Assembly: GCA_023387735.1 (NCBI GenBank)
Contig: JAEWHP010000020.1
Coordinates: 124,001 to 188,000, forward strand
DNA length: 64,000 bases
From: Pseudomonadota bacterium
GTDB taxonomy: Bacteria > Pseudomonadota > Alphaproteobacteria > Rhizobiales > Xanthobacteraceae
Reading direction: 5' to 3'
Both the position numbers and the translations under genes were made by a program. Position 1 is the stretch's first letter. Every line of letters begins with the position of its first letter. Shown piece after piece: positions 49,036 through 56,913 of this stretch. Below the pieces are notes generated by a model. The model did no database searches, had not been told where the DNA came from, and was given only the letters and a program-made list of their open reading frames with translations.

Positions 49036-49847
49036 CGACGGAAGCGAAAACCCGACGGCCGTGGATCGCACGCAGCGTGAATTCGCTCGGTGGGGCCGCG
49101 ATGTTTGTTGTTCCGCTGCTGGCGCTGGTGGCGCTGTGGGCCATCGTCGTGCCGCTGTTCCAGGTCAATCCGCGCGTCTTTCCGTCCGTCGGCGCGGTCG
49201 GGGCGGCTGCGCTGGAGTCGATCCGTGACGGCACGCTGATCGCCCATGTCGGCGCCAGCCTGCTGCGCGTCGGCCTCGGCACCCTGATCGGGGTCGTCAC
49301 CGCCGTTCCGCTCGGCATTGCAATGGGGGTCAGCGCGGGCGTTGCCGCCTTCCTGACGCCGCTGTTTCGTTTCTTCTCGGTGCTGGCCGGCATCGCCTGG
49401 ATCCCGATTGCGACGCTGTGGTTCGGCTACGGCTTCGGCGCGATCGTGTTCGTGATCTTCAACGCGGTCTTCTTCGTCGTCGCCTACAACACCCTGCTCG
49501 GTGTGAAGACCATTCCACACACCGTGCGTAACGCGGCGGCCTCGCTCGGCGCCGGGCGCTGGGCATTGCTGACGGAGGTCCTGCTGCCGGGCGCGCTGCC
49601 GAACATCGTCACCGGTATCCGCACCGGGCTGGGCTTTGCGTGGCGCGGCCTGATCGCAGCGGAGATGATCGCGACCAATGTCGGCCTCGGCTACATGCTG
49701 TTCGTGGCCCGCGACTTCTATCGCACCGAAGTCATCGTGTTCGGCATGATCGTGATCGGCGTGTTGTGGCTTTTGATCGACCGCCTCCTGCTGGTTCCGC
49801 TCGAGCGCTCGACCATCGAGCGCTGGGGCATGGTGAGGCGCGCATGA
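49026..49847 (+). CDS. ABC transporter permease, nitrate/sulfonate/taurine type (1)
   Basis: A 273-residue integral membrane permease with six predicted helices. The EAA loop facing the ATPase is NAAASLGAGRWALLTEVLLP, followed by GALPNIVTGIRTGLGFAWRG, a standard arrangement in the SsuC/TauC/NrtB group. GLGYMLFVARDFYRTEVI and VIGVLWLLIDRLLL close the core. It starts with GTG at 49026 (another GTG at 49032 also fits) and overlaps the regulator gene. The operon contains a second, different permease, so the channel is probably a heterodimer. Confidence 0.88.
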   Translation: MQVTTEAKTRRPWIARSVNSLGGAAMFVVPLLALVALWAIVVPLFQVNPRVFPSVGAVGAAALESIRDGTLIAHVGASLLRVGLGTLIGVVTAVPLGIAMGVSAGVAAFLTPLFRFFSVLAGIAWIPIATLWFGYGFGAIVFVIFNAVFFVVAYNTLLGVKTIPHTVRNAAASLGAGRWALLTEVLLPGALPNIVTGIRTGLGFAWRGLIAAEMIATNVGLGYMLFVARDFYRTEVIVFGMIVIGVLWLLIDRLLLVPLERSTIERWGMVRRA

Positions 49848-50650
49848 ACGTCCTATTGCAATTCTGGAGCGGATACGTCCGCTTGACGCAGCGATGGCCG
49901 GCGCTTGCCGCCATCGTTCCGTTCATTCCCGTGGTCGCGCTGTGGACCGCCGTCACCGAAGCCGGGGTATTTCCGCGGGCCTTCCTGCCGGGACCGCTCG
50001 ACGTCGTCAGGTCGTTCGTCACGCTGACCTACAAGGGCATCCTGCCTGACTATCTGCAGGACAGCCTGATCCGTCTCTTCACCGGCGCGGCGCTGGGGAT
50101 GGCGCTCGGAATCCCGCTTGGCATTCTGATCGGCACCAGCCGGTGGGCGCATCGGATCTGCTGGCCGGTCCTTCTGTTCTTCCAGGCCATCGGAGACATT
50201 GCCTGGCTTCCGATACTGCTGATCTGGTTCGGCTTCGGGCTGACGACGATGACGTTCGTGATCGTCTACACCGTGCTCTTTCCGGTGGTGCTCAACACCG
50301 TTCTCGGGGTCGAGTCGGTTCCGCGCGATCTTGCACGGGCCGCGCGCAGCCTCGGCGCGTCGCCCGCGCGCGTGCTGTGGGAAGTGATGCTGCCCGGCGC
50401 GCTGCCCAACATCATCACCGGCCTGCGCAACGGGCTCGGCTATGGCTGGCGCGCGCTCATTGCCGTGGAGATCATCGTCGGCACCAGCGGCATCGGGTTC
50501 ATGATGTTCGATGCGCGCCGCGCCGGCTCCACCACTGAAATTCTGCTCGGGATGATCATCCTGGGCCTGCTCTGGTACATCGTGGACGCCTGGATTCTGG
50601 CGCCGCTTGAACGCGCAACGGGCCAGCGTTGGGGATTGGTGACATCATGA
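49844..50650 (+). CDS. ABC transporter permease, nitrate/sulfonate/taurine type (2)
   Basis: A 268-residue permease paralogous to the previous one. It has an EAA loop ARAARSLGASPARVLWEVML and PGALPNIITGLRNGLGYGWR, plus GTSGIGFMMFDARRAGSTTE and IILGLLWYIVDAWIL at the C-terminus. Its ATG overlaps the stop of permease 1 (ATGA at 49844-49847), giving translational coupling. The open frame starts about 68 codons upstream, within permease 1, and that part is not coding. Most importers of this family carry one permease gene, so two adjacent ones are unusual but known. Confidence 0.88.
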   Translation: MNVLLQFWSGYVRLTQRWPALAAIVPFIPVVALWTAVTEAGVFPRAFLPGPLDVVRSFVTLTYKGILPDYLQDSLIRLFTGAALGMALGIPLGILIGTSRWAHRICWPVLLFFQAIGDIAWLPILLIWFGFGLTTMTFVIVYTVLFPVVLNTVLGVESVPRDLARAARSLGASPARVLWEVMLPGALPNIITGLRNGLGYGWRALIAVEIIVGTSGIGFMMFDARRAGSTTEILLGMIILGLLWYIVDAWILAPLERATGQRWGLVTS

Positions 50651-51405
50651 AGACGCTCTCGCTCCGCAATCTGGCAAAGACCTACTTCGATCCCTACGCG
50701 GGCGCGCACGTCACGGCGGTCCACGATGTCTCGCTCGACGTCCAGCAGGGCGAGTTCGTTTCGGTCGTCGGTCCGTCCGGCTGCGGCAAGACCACGATCC
50801 TCAACATGATCGCCGGCTTCATTCCCTATTCCAGCGGCGAAATCCTGCTCGATGGCAAGCCCGTCGTTGGGCCCGGTCCGGAACGTGGCGTCGTATTCCA
50901 GTCGTTCGCATTGTTCCCCTGGAAGACGGTGCTCGACAATGTCGGGTTCGGTCCAAAAATGCGCGGCGTGCCGAAGGCCGAGCGCGACCGGATCGCCCGC
51001 GAATATCTGGCGCTAGCCGGGCTCTCGCACGCGGCCAACCGCTATCCCAACGAATTGTCCGGCGGCATGCAGCAGCGCGTCGGCGTGGTGCGGGCACTGG
51101 CCAACAATCCGGCGGTGCTGCTGATGGACGAACCTTTTGCCAGCGTCGATGCGCAGACCCGCATGACGTTGCAGGAAGAGCTGACGCGGATCTGGCAGGA
51201 ACGCCGGCCGACGGTGGTTTTCATCACGCATGACGTGGCCGAAGCGGTCTTTCTGGCCAATCGCGTCGTCGTGCTGTCGAAGGGACGCATTCTCGACCAG
51301 GTCGACGTCGACTTGCCGCGGCCCCGTGTCTGGGACAACCTCGTCAACGACGACGAATTCAAGCGCCTGTCGGCGCGCGTGCTGCAGATGGTGCGTGCGG
51401 CATGA
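50647..51405 (+). CDS. ABC transporter ATP-binding protein, nitrate/sulfonate/taurine type
   Basis: A 252-residue ATPase. Walker A is VVGPSGCGKTTIL, the Q-loop is VVFQSFALFPWKTV, the signature NELSGGMQQRVGVVRAL, Walker B AVLLMDEPFASVD and the H-loop VVFITHDVAEAVF. These give a complete, active enzyme of the SsuB/TauB type. It overlaps permease 2 at ATGA (50647-50650) and is followed by a small gene overlapping at ATGA (51402-51405). FQSFALFPWKTVLDNVGFG is especially typical of the nitrate/taurine family. Confidence 0.92.
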   Translation: MKTLSLRNLAKTYFDPYAGAHVTAVHDVSLDVQQGEFVSVVGPSGCGKTTILNMIAGFIPYSSGEILLDGKPVVGPGPERGVVFQSFALFPWKTVLDNVGFGPKMRGVPKAERDRIAREYLALAGLSHAANRYPNELSGGMQQRVGVVRALANNPAVLLMDEPFASVDAQTRMTLQEELTRIWQERRPTVVFITHDVAEAVFLANRVVVLSKGRILDQVDVDLPRPRVWDNLVNDDEFKRLSARVLQMVRAA

Positions 51406-51734
51406 GCCTGGTCTCCGACACCTTGAGCTCCCGCAAGTTTCGCATCGTCCTCGGTGTGATCGCCGCCTGGGCCGGCTTCCAGCTCTGGCTGACGCTGGCC
51501 GCACCGGGAAAGATTTCCCCCGAACTCGGCGGCACGTCGGAAAAGGTCAACGTGCAGATCGAGCTCCCGTTCACGCCCGAGCGGTTTCACGTCCTGGCGT
51601 TCCAGCAATATGGAAGGGTCACCGGCACCGATGACCATTCGATCGAACTGCGTGGTGTCAAACGAACGGACCTCAACGCCGTTGCCCGGCCCTACTGGGT
51701 GACTGCGGTGGGGCCGATAAAACAGGGAGGATGA
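51402..51734 (+). CDS. Unrecognised small membrane-anchored protein in the ABC operon
   Basis: A 110-residue protein with one N-terminal transmembrane segment (about residues 12-34: FRIVLGVIAAWAGFQLWLTL) and a periplasmic tail of about 75 residues that contains VNVQIELPFTPERFHVLAFQ and YGRVTGTDDHSIELRGVKRT. I do not recognise a family. Its ATG overlaps the ATPase stop, and only two bases separate its stop from the substrate-binding protein start, so it is firmly part of the operon. A role as accessory subunit or receptor for the binding protein is possible, but this is inference from position alone. Confidence 0.75.
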   Translation: MSLVSDTLSSRKFRIVLGVIAAWAGFQLWLTLAAPGKISPELGGTSEKVNVQIELPFTPERFHVLAFQQYGRVTGTDDHSIELRGVKRTDLNAVARPYWVTAVGPIKQGG

Positions 51735-51736
51735 CG

Positions 51737-52792
51737 ATGAAACGATTGGTGATGCTTGCGGCAGCGCTCGCGCTCGCCTGGACGCCGGCCGGCGCGCAAA
51801 CGCTGACGAAACTCAAGGCCGGCATGGTGACCGGCATCGATCAGATCGGCCTGCCGATCGCACTCGAACGCGGCTTCTTCGAGAAGAATGGCCTCGATGT
51901 CACGATTGCACGGCCCTATGCCACCGGCGTCGACGCCCTCAACGCCCTGCAGGCGGGTGAGAGCGAGATCGTGCAGGTCGGCGTGCCCATGATCGGCGCC
52001 GTGTTGCGCGGGATGGACCTCGTTGCACTCGGCAATTACAGCGGCAACGCAACCAAGGCCGGCTCCGACGCCACCGTTGCGATCGTCGCCCGCGAAGGCT
52101 CCGGCATCGTCAAGGGTGACCTGTCGACCTTGCGCGGCAAGAAGATTGCGGCGTCGTTCGGCACCATCAACCATCTCTACATCCTGGCCACCCTCGAGAA
52201 AGCCGGGCTGAAGCCGGAAGACGTCACGCTGGTAAATACGCCGCCCCCGGATATGACCGTGGCGTTGCTTGCCAAGGGCATCGACGCATTTGCAGGCTGG
52301 GATCCGTGGCCGATCGTGGCCGGCAAGGATGTGCCGGGCGCCTTCGAACTCATTCGTGGCGGCGACGTGATCTCCTATATCGGTTTCAACGTCGCGCTCC
52401 GGCCATGGGTGCAGGCGAACGGCGCAACCATCGAGAAATTCCTCGCCGCCGTTTCCGAGGCCGATCAATGGATGCGAAAGAATCCAAAGCAGGCCGCCCA
52501 GGTTGCCACAAGGTGGATCCCCGGCCTCAAGCCCGAAATCGCCGAAGCCGCCATGCAGTTCAACATCCAGCAGGCGGATCGCCGGTTGTCAGCAAACAAT
52601 TATCGTGCGCTCCACAGCGCCGAGGAACGGCTGGCCAAGCTTGGAATCCTGAAGTCCACTTTCGATGTCAACGCACATATCGAGCCGAAGTACATTTTGA
52701 AGGTGATGAAGGAGAAGCCGGAGCTGTTTTCCGACCTGCCGCCGATCCCTGACGCGGTGGCCATCGGACCGGGGTACGTGTTCAAGCCCTGA
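51737..52792 (+). CDS. ABC transporter substrate-binding protein, SsuA/NMT1 type
   Basis: A 351-residue periplasmic binding protein. The signal peptide MKRLVMLAAALALAWTPA is cut at AGA-QTLTK. The mature part follows the NMT1/THI5/SsuA fold: LKAGMVTGIDQIGLPIALER, GFFEKNGLDVTIARPYATGV, DALNALQAGESEIVQVGVPM and the hinge FAGWDPWPIVAGKDVPGAFE. It binds a small anionic or amine-containing solute. Substrate is uncertain (sulfonate, nitrate, thiamine precursor or similar). GGGAGG with good spacing precedes the ATG at 51737. A strong terminator follows at 52830-52864. Confidence 0.9.
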   Translation: MKRLVMLAAALALAWTPAGAQTLTKLKAGMVTGIDQIGLPIALERGFFEKNGLDVTIARPYATGVDALNALQAGESEIVQVGVPMIGAVLRGMDLVALGNYSGNATKAGSDATVAIVAREGSGIVKGDLSTLRGKKIAASFGTINHLYILATLEKAGLKPEDVTLVNTPPPDMTVALLAKGIDAFAGWDPWPIVAGKDVPGAFELIRGGDVISYIGFNVALRPWVQANGATIEKFLAAVSEADQWMRKNPKQAAQVATRWIPGLKPEIAEAAMQFNIQQADRRLSANNYRALHSAEERLAKLGILKSTFDVNAHIEPKYILKVMKEKPELFSDLPPIPDAVAIGPGYVFKP

Positions 52793-52829
52793 GAGCGTCG
52801 CGATATATCGGTGAATGAATCGCAAGTCA

Positions 52830-52864
52830 CAGCCAGCGGACCGGGGCCCGCTGGCTGTTCATTT
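52830..52864 (+). terminator. Rho-independent terminator after the ABC operon
   Basis: CAGCCAGCGG (52830-52839) pairs with CCGCTGGCTG (52848-52857) around an 8-base loop, followed by TTCATTT. It ends the operon about 40 bases after the binding-protein stop codon. The remaining gap up to 53083 shows no further gene. Confidence 0.8.
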
Positions 52865-53083
52865 CGCGTGGCAGTGTGAACAACCGGCGTCCATTTCTCG
52901 CGGCCAGCAGGTTCGTCGTTGTTGGCTTGTCTAGCGAGCATGGGGTTGCTGTAGAGGTGGTCTACCGCACTTGTCCGCTCCGGGGCAGCAAAGGCATCCC
53001 GACCTCCCCACCCAGATTCGGAAGTGGCTTGAACCTTCACGCAGGCCCGATGACTTACATCAGCAGGGGGAACGGAGGTTCCC

Positions 53084-53509
53084 ATGACCAGTTCGAGTGG
53101 ACGCCTGCTGCCTTGTTTTCATCAGCTCACCAGAGCTCACGTGATGATACTAAATGCGGTCGTTTTTCTCGGACCCGGCACAGCCTATTCGCATGACCCG
53201 GTGCACCCCGAACTCGACACGTGGTTCAAGAGCCTCATGAACAAGGCGGGCGAACTGTGCTGTGACACCGGGGATGGACAGCACGTGGAAGCCGAGTGGG
53301 ACATGGTGAAAGGCGGTTATAGAGTCCTATTGAAGCATCCGCACAGGCCAACCGAACCGGGTCAATGGTTCGCCGTGCCGGACTCCGTGGTGATCAACCA
53401 ACCGAACCTCAGCGGGATTGCAATGGTCTGGTGGTGGCCATCCTACAACTGGCGAGATGGAAGTATGACCCCTATGTGGCGCTGCTTCATTCCAGGACCG
53501 GCGGGATGA
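53084..53509 (+). CDS. Exported conserved hypothetical protein
   Basis: A 141-residue protein with a long N-terminal region containing a hydrophobic stretch (VMILNAVVFLGPGTA) that can act as a signal sequence. The mature part HDPVHPELDTWFKSLMNKAG leads to ELCCDTGDG, then VEAEWDMVKGGYRVLLKHPH, WFAVPDSVVINQPNLSG and MVWWWPSYNW, ending PMWRCFIPGPAG. I recognise this as a recurrent rhizobial secreted family with conserved Cys residues (LCCD and RCF) and a VPD motif, of unknown function. GGAGG precedes the ATG at 53084. A later start that shortens the signal is possible. Confidence 0.7.
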   Translation: MTSSSGRLLPCFHQLTRAHVMILNAVVFLGPGTAYSHDPVHPELDTWFKSLMNKAGELCCDTGDGQHVEAEWDMVKGGYRVLLKHPHRPTEPGQWFAVPDSVVINQPNLSGIAMVWWWPSYNWRDGSMTPMWRCFIPGPAG

Positions 53510-53628
53510 TCCTCCGTCGTCACGAGCAGACCAGGCCGGAATGAATCCGTGACCCGCTCCGAGTCAGCAACGGACGCTCCGAGCCACCCCGCCTGCGTGC
53601 GCACTGACACCGAAAGCTGTGCGGACCT

Positions 53629-54231
53629 CTACGCTGCCAGAAACGGCAACTCGACCGCCAGCGTATAGCCGTTGACCATCAGCAGGCCACCCACGGCACC
53701 GACGATACCGCCGAAGATCGCAAGCCAGGGCAGCGTCGCGACGATCGAGACCGATATCAGCACGATGGCGATTTGCAGGAGAGCTTCGGCATAGTCGAAA
53801 TAGGGATCCTGCCTCAGCGCATGATCACGCTTGCTCTCGTAGTCCTTGGCCCGCACCATCAATTCCTTCTTGCCCTCCTGCGTCTCGGGCTCGGACTCGT
53901 AGCGTGCCGCCGTCTTGCGATAGGCCTCCGCTTTCGCTTTCAGAGCCGCCCTCGCCTCGGCGTTGAGGCTTCCGTCCTGCAGGAACGCCAGCTCCATCGC
54001 GTCGGCCGCGAGGTTGTAGTCGGTCTGGCGGATGTTCTTGGCCTGGTAGAAGGCATACTGGTTCGCGGCATAGATGTTGTTGTTGGTCGCCTCCTTGCCG
54101 GCGTTGGCGCCGCCGAGCCCGGTGATGGCCAGCAGCATCGCCAGAATGGCGATGCCGACCGCCGCACGCTGCTTGAAGCGGTCGTTCGCTTTCTCCTGAT
54201 CCATCATGTCGGCGGCGTCTTCGGCTTTCAT
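53629..54231 (-). CDS. DUF4337 membrane protein
   Basis: A 200-residue protein. DUF4337 features: a first helix FKQRAAVGIAILAMLLAITG with NAGKEATNNNIYAANQYAFY, a coiled central segment rich in Ala, Glu and Lys (ARAALKAKAEAYRKTAARYE), and two C-terminal helices ALLQIAIVLISVSIVATLPW and GGIVGAVGGLLMVNGYTLAV. It is an inner membrane protein with its coil in one compartment, of unknown function. AGGAG precedes the ATG at 54231, and the longest frame (54 codons more) is not used because it lacks the family start. Confidence 0.87.
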   Translation of the reverse strand: MKAEDAADMMDQEKANDRFKQRAAVGIAILAMLLAITGLGGANAGKEATNNNIYAANQYAFYQAKNIRQTDYNLAADAMELAFLQDGSLNAEARAALKAKAEAYRKTAARYESEPETQEGKKELMVRAKDYESKRDHALRQDPYFDYAEALLQIAIVLISVSIVATLPWLAIFGGIVGAVGGLLMVNGYTLAVELPFLAA

Positions 54232-54473
54232 CGATCGGCTCCTGGTCGCTCCTGAAGGGAAGGCACGATAAACAACGACGTTGTGACAACATCGCGACGC
54301 ACGAGCACGTTCCGCAGAATGCGGCAAGCCGGGAGAGCTCAGCCATTCGTTTGTCTGCGATCCCGTGTCGCACCGGCACGCCTGGTCCTTCAAGCGCTCA
54401 CGGCTTTACCGAGGTTCGTGGAAACAACACCACATTGAGCTCACGATTCGGAAGCCGGGATTGGCCGCCCTTC

Positions 54474-55052
54474 TCACACCGCTTCGGTCCAGCTTTCCGA
54501 GAATGCCAGTGCCGATGTCGAGAACGGCCGCCCTTCCCGTTCCCGCGGCCAGGATCGCCCTGCTGCCTCGACGCCGTTGCGGACGAGACGGGTACCGAGC
54601 GCCGGGATCAGCACGGTGCATACGCCGTAGCGCCGGTCGGGAAGCTGGTTCGGCTGCGTGTGGATCAGCAGCGGCTCGCCGATATCGAACCAGGTGAGCG
54701 AGATCTCCTCGCCGTGCGACTTGACGTGTTCAGTCCAGAAGTAGCGGGGATCTCCAGTCTTGGAGAATTGCGCATCCGCGCAGGGGATGGTCGTGTCGGA
54801 AAGTTCGGCATTGAGCATGCCCTGTACGGTCGACTGCAGCCACCGCGCCATCGCGATGTTGTCGGAATAGATGCGCCAGCACCGTTCCGTCAGCTCGCTC
54901 TTCAGGTAGAGAACGTGGCCGGGACCGGCCGGCGAAAAAATGATCCGCCAGTAGCTCGCCTCTGTCGAGTTCGGTTCGCCGTCCTTCGGGCTCAAGCGGA
55001 TAAAGGGGTTCTCGCCGGTCAGGATCGTCTTGTTGGGATCGGCAATGCTCAT
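54474..55052 (-). CDS. Hypothetical protein of unknown family
   Basis: A 192-residue soluble protein beginning MSIADPNKTILTGENPFIRL. It contains STEASYWRIIFSPAGPGHVL and YLKSELTERCWRIYSDNIAM, then ARWLQSTVQGMLNAELSDTT and VKSHGEEISLTWFDIGEPLL. I half-recognise this as an alphaproteobacterial protein seen near sugar-related genes, but cannot name a family. It has no signal peptide or membrane segment. It is divergent from the kinase at 55170, with about 117 bases between the two starts. Confidence 0.6.
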   Translation of the reverse strand: MSIADPNKTILTGENPFIRLSPKDGEPNSTEASYWRIIFSPAGPGHVLYLKSELTERCWRIYSDNIAMARWLQSTVQGMLNAELSDTTIPCADAQFSKTGDPRYFWTEHVKSHGEEISLTWFDIGEPLLIHTQPNQLPDRRYGVCTVLIPALGTRLVRNGVEAAGRSWPREREGRPFSTSALAFSESWTEAV

Positions 55053-55169
55053 TGCGACTGTTCTCCTCTCGACTTCATGATACGTCGTAGCATGTCTGCT
55101 TTAGGCTCCGGAGCGGACAATGCTATCCATGATATCCGCCGTGAGCCATTTGCAGAAGTGAATACCTCT

Positions 55170-55859
55170 ATGGTACAGGCGACTTCATCTCGGCCCACGT
55201 CAATCCAGATGGAAAAGAGAAACAAATTTCTTGCCGACCTGGCCGAACGCCTTGTCGTGATGTCGCCAGATCGAACGGTTCGCGTCGCCATTGACGGGGT
55301 CGACGGGGCTGGAAAGACCATGTTCGCGAATGAACTCGGCACACTCGTGTTGACTATGGGGCGGCCCGTCATTCGAGCATCCGTGGACGGATTTCATAAT
55401 CCCAAGGCGCTCAGATATCAGCGCGGGCGGCATTCACCGGAAGGCTTTTTTGAGGACTCTTACAACTACTCGGCATTGAAGCAGTACCTGCTGGACCCGT
55501 TAAGACCCGGCGGTTCTCGCCGCTACCGTCAAGCATTCTTCGATCATGTGACCGACGACATTGTACATGCCAATGATCTGGAGGCAGACCCGTCTTCCAT
55601 TTTGTTACTAGACGGCATCTTCCTGCATCGGCCCGAACTGCTCGGTTACTGGGACGCTTCAGTCTTTCTCCGAACGGATTTTGCCGTGTCTGTTGCCCGC
55701 TGCGCTTCGCGCGATGGTTCGTCACCCGACCCTGCGGCTCTATCGAACCGACGCTACGTTGAGGGGCAGCGGCTTTATTTGCGGACCTGCCAACCAGAAG
55801 CGAAGGCCACGATCGTAGTCGATTACAACAACCTTTCGGCCCCCTCGATCGTCACCTGA
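55170..55859 (+). CDS. P-loop nucleoside kinase (uridine kinase-like)
   Basis: A 229-residue ATP-binding kinase. Walker A lies in VRVAIDGVDGAGKTMF, and SVDGFHNPKALRYQRGRHSP with EGFFEDSYNYSALKQYLLDP is the uridine/pantothenate-kinase-like substrate region. The lid and C-terminal parts are LLLDGIFLHRPELLGYWD and RRYVEGQRLYLRTCQPEA. It is most like stand-alone uridine kinase-like proteins found in actinobacteria and scattered proteobacteria. Base composition of the gene is visibly lower in GC than its neighbours, so recent transfer is possible. The start is uncertain: ATG 55170 (AGAAG upstream) or 55209. Confidence 0.8.
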   Translation: MVQATSSRPTSIQMEKRNKFLADLAERLVVMSPDRTVRVAIDGVDGAGKTMFANELGTLVLTMGRPVIRASVDGFHNPKALRYQRGRHSPEGFFEDSYNYSALKQYLLDPLRPGGSRRYRQAFFDHVTDDIVHANDLEADPSSILLLDGIFLHRPELLGYWDASVFLRTDFAVSVARCASRDGSSPDPAALSNRRYVEGQRLYLRTCQPEAKATIVVDYNNLSAPSIVT

Positions 55860-55872
55860 GCAGTTCAAGCGA

Positions 55873-55975
55873 CTAGAGCCTTTTCCGTTCCGATTGAATC
55901 GGAACGGGGCTCTAGATTTTTTTGACGCGTTTTCTTGACGTGAACCGGCTTCCACTTCGCTCGAAAACGCTCTAG
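55873..55975. repeat. Dispersed two-hairpin repeat, copy 1
   Basis: The first hairpin (55873-55915) pairs CTAGAGCC with GGCTCTAG around CCGTTCCGATT-ga-ATCGGAACGG. The second (from about 55924) opens with GACGCGTTTTC and closes with GAAAACGCTCTAG at 55975, with the shared interior GAACCGG...CCACTTCGCT. The second half is nearly identical to the copy at 62240-62337, while the first hairpin differs but keeps its pairing. Confidence 0.75.
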
Positions 55976-56041
55976 GGCTGCTATAGGTCAACATCGGAAG
56001 TCGAGAGTTGCTCTCTCCTCGCCCGCATTTCCTGGAACGTT

Positions 56042-56797
56042 TCAGGCCGCCGGCCTTCCAACGTCCGTGAATACCCGACTGGAAACGCGGCGGTCGTAAT
56101 CGTCCGCAAGCGCGCACAGGGCGGCGGCACCGTCGCCGGCAAATGAAGGACCGTGCATGAGCGCCAGCGTGCGCGGCGCGAAGCGGGAGAGTCCGCGGAT
56201 GGTCGCTCCCATGCCCGGGCTGAGGCTTGAATAGTTGAAGATATCTTCCGCCGCGATAGCGGGCCCGACTACGTCGCCATCGGTCAGCGCCTTGTCGTTG
56301 CCGAGTTGCGTAAACAGATCGCCGCACATCAGGGTTCGCGTCGATTCCTCGAACAGAACGCCGGCATCCCAGCCGTGCGGCGTGTGCGGCGTATCGATGA
56401 AGCGCACGCGCTTGCCGCCGCCGATATCGATGACCTCGCCGTCCATGAGCGCGCGCGGCTCGCGGTCTGCAAAATCGGTCAGCGACACCATGCAGCCGGT
56501 CTGGCCATGCGCGGGCGTCGCCTGTGGCGCGATCGCGAGCCACTCGTTCATCGCGCCGCACTCATCCGCCTCGAAATGGCCATAGGCGATCCAGCGCAGT
56601 CGTTCCGGCGGGATGATCCGGCTGAGCGCCTCGCGGTTGAGAGGAAACATCTTGCGCAGGCCAGTGTGAAACATCAGCGGCTCGTCGCCGAGGACGAGAA
56701 ACTGGTTGAAGGTAAAGCCCGCGGGCGGGGCAATGTCAGGCACATAGGTTGAAAAGCGATAGATGCCGCTGGCGATTTCGTTGATTTTAGTCTCCAT
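56042..56797 (-). CDS. MBL-fold metallo-hydrolase, oxygen-binding di-iron (ODP) type
   Basis: A 251-residue metallo-beta-lactamase-fold protein. The metal site is GHFEADECGAMNEWL (H-x-E-x-D variant used by flavodiiron and ODP proteins rather than HxHxDH), with further ligands in TPHTPHGWDAG and CGDLFTQ, and the late MHGPSFAG. AGFTFNQFLVLGDEPLMFHT at the N-terminus matches the family. It lacks a flavodoxin domain. ODP-type proteins act in oxygen or NO sensing and reduction. The start at 56797 has GGAGGAA before it. It has no evident operon partner. Confidence 0.83.
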   Translation of the reverse strand: METKINEIASGIYRFSTYVPDIAPPAGFTFNQFLVLGDEPLMFHTGLRKMFPLNREALSRIIPPERLRWIAYGHFEADECGAMNEWLAIAPQATPAHGQTGCMVSLTDFADREPRALMDGEVIDIGGGKRVRFIDTPHTPHGWDAGVLFEESTRTLMCGDLFTQLGNDKALTDGDVVGPAIAAEDIFNYSSLSPGMGATIRGLSRFAPRTLALMHGPSFAGDGAAALCALADDYDRRVSSRVFTDVGRPAA

Positions 56798-56913
56798 CAA
56801 TTCCTCCAGCACAGCAAACCAGACGACGCCTTAGAGACCATGAATCAGCCCTCGAAGGCGCAAAGTCAAATCCTAGCAAGGATATCGCTAATGCATGCCC
56901 CTGCCCCGATCGA

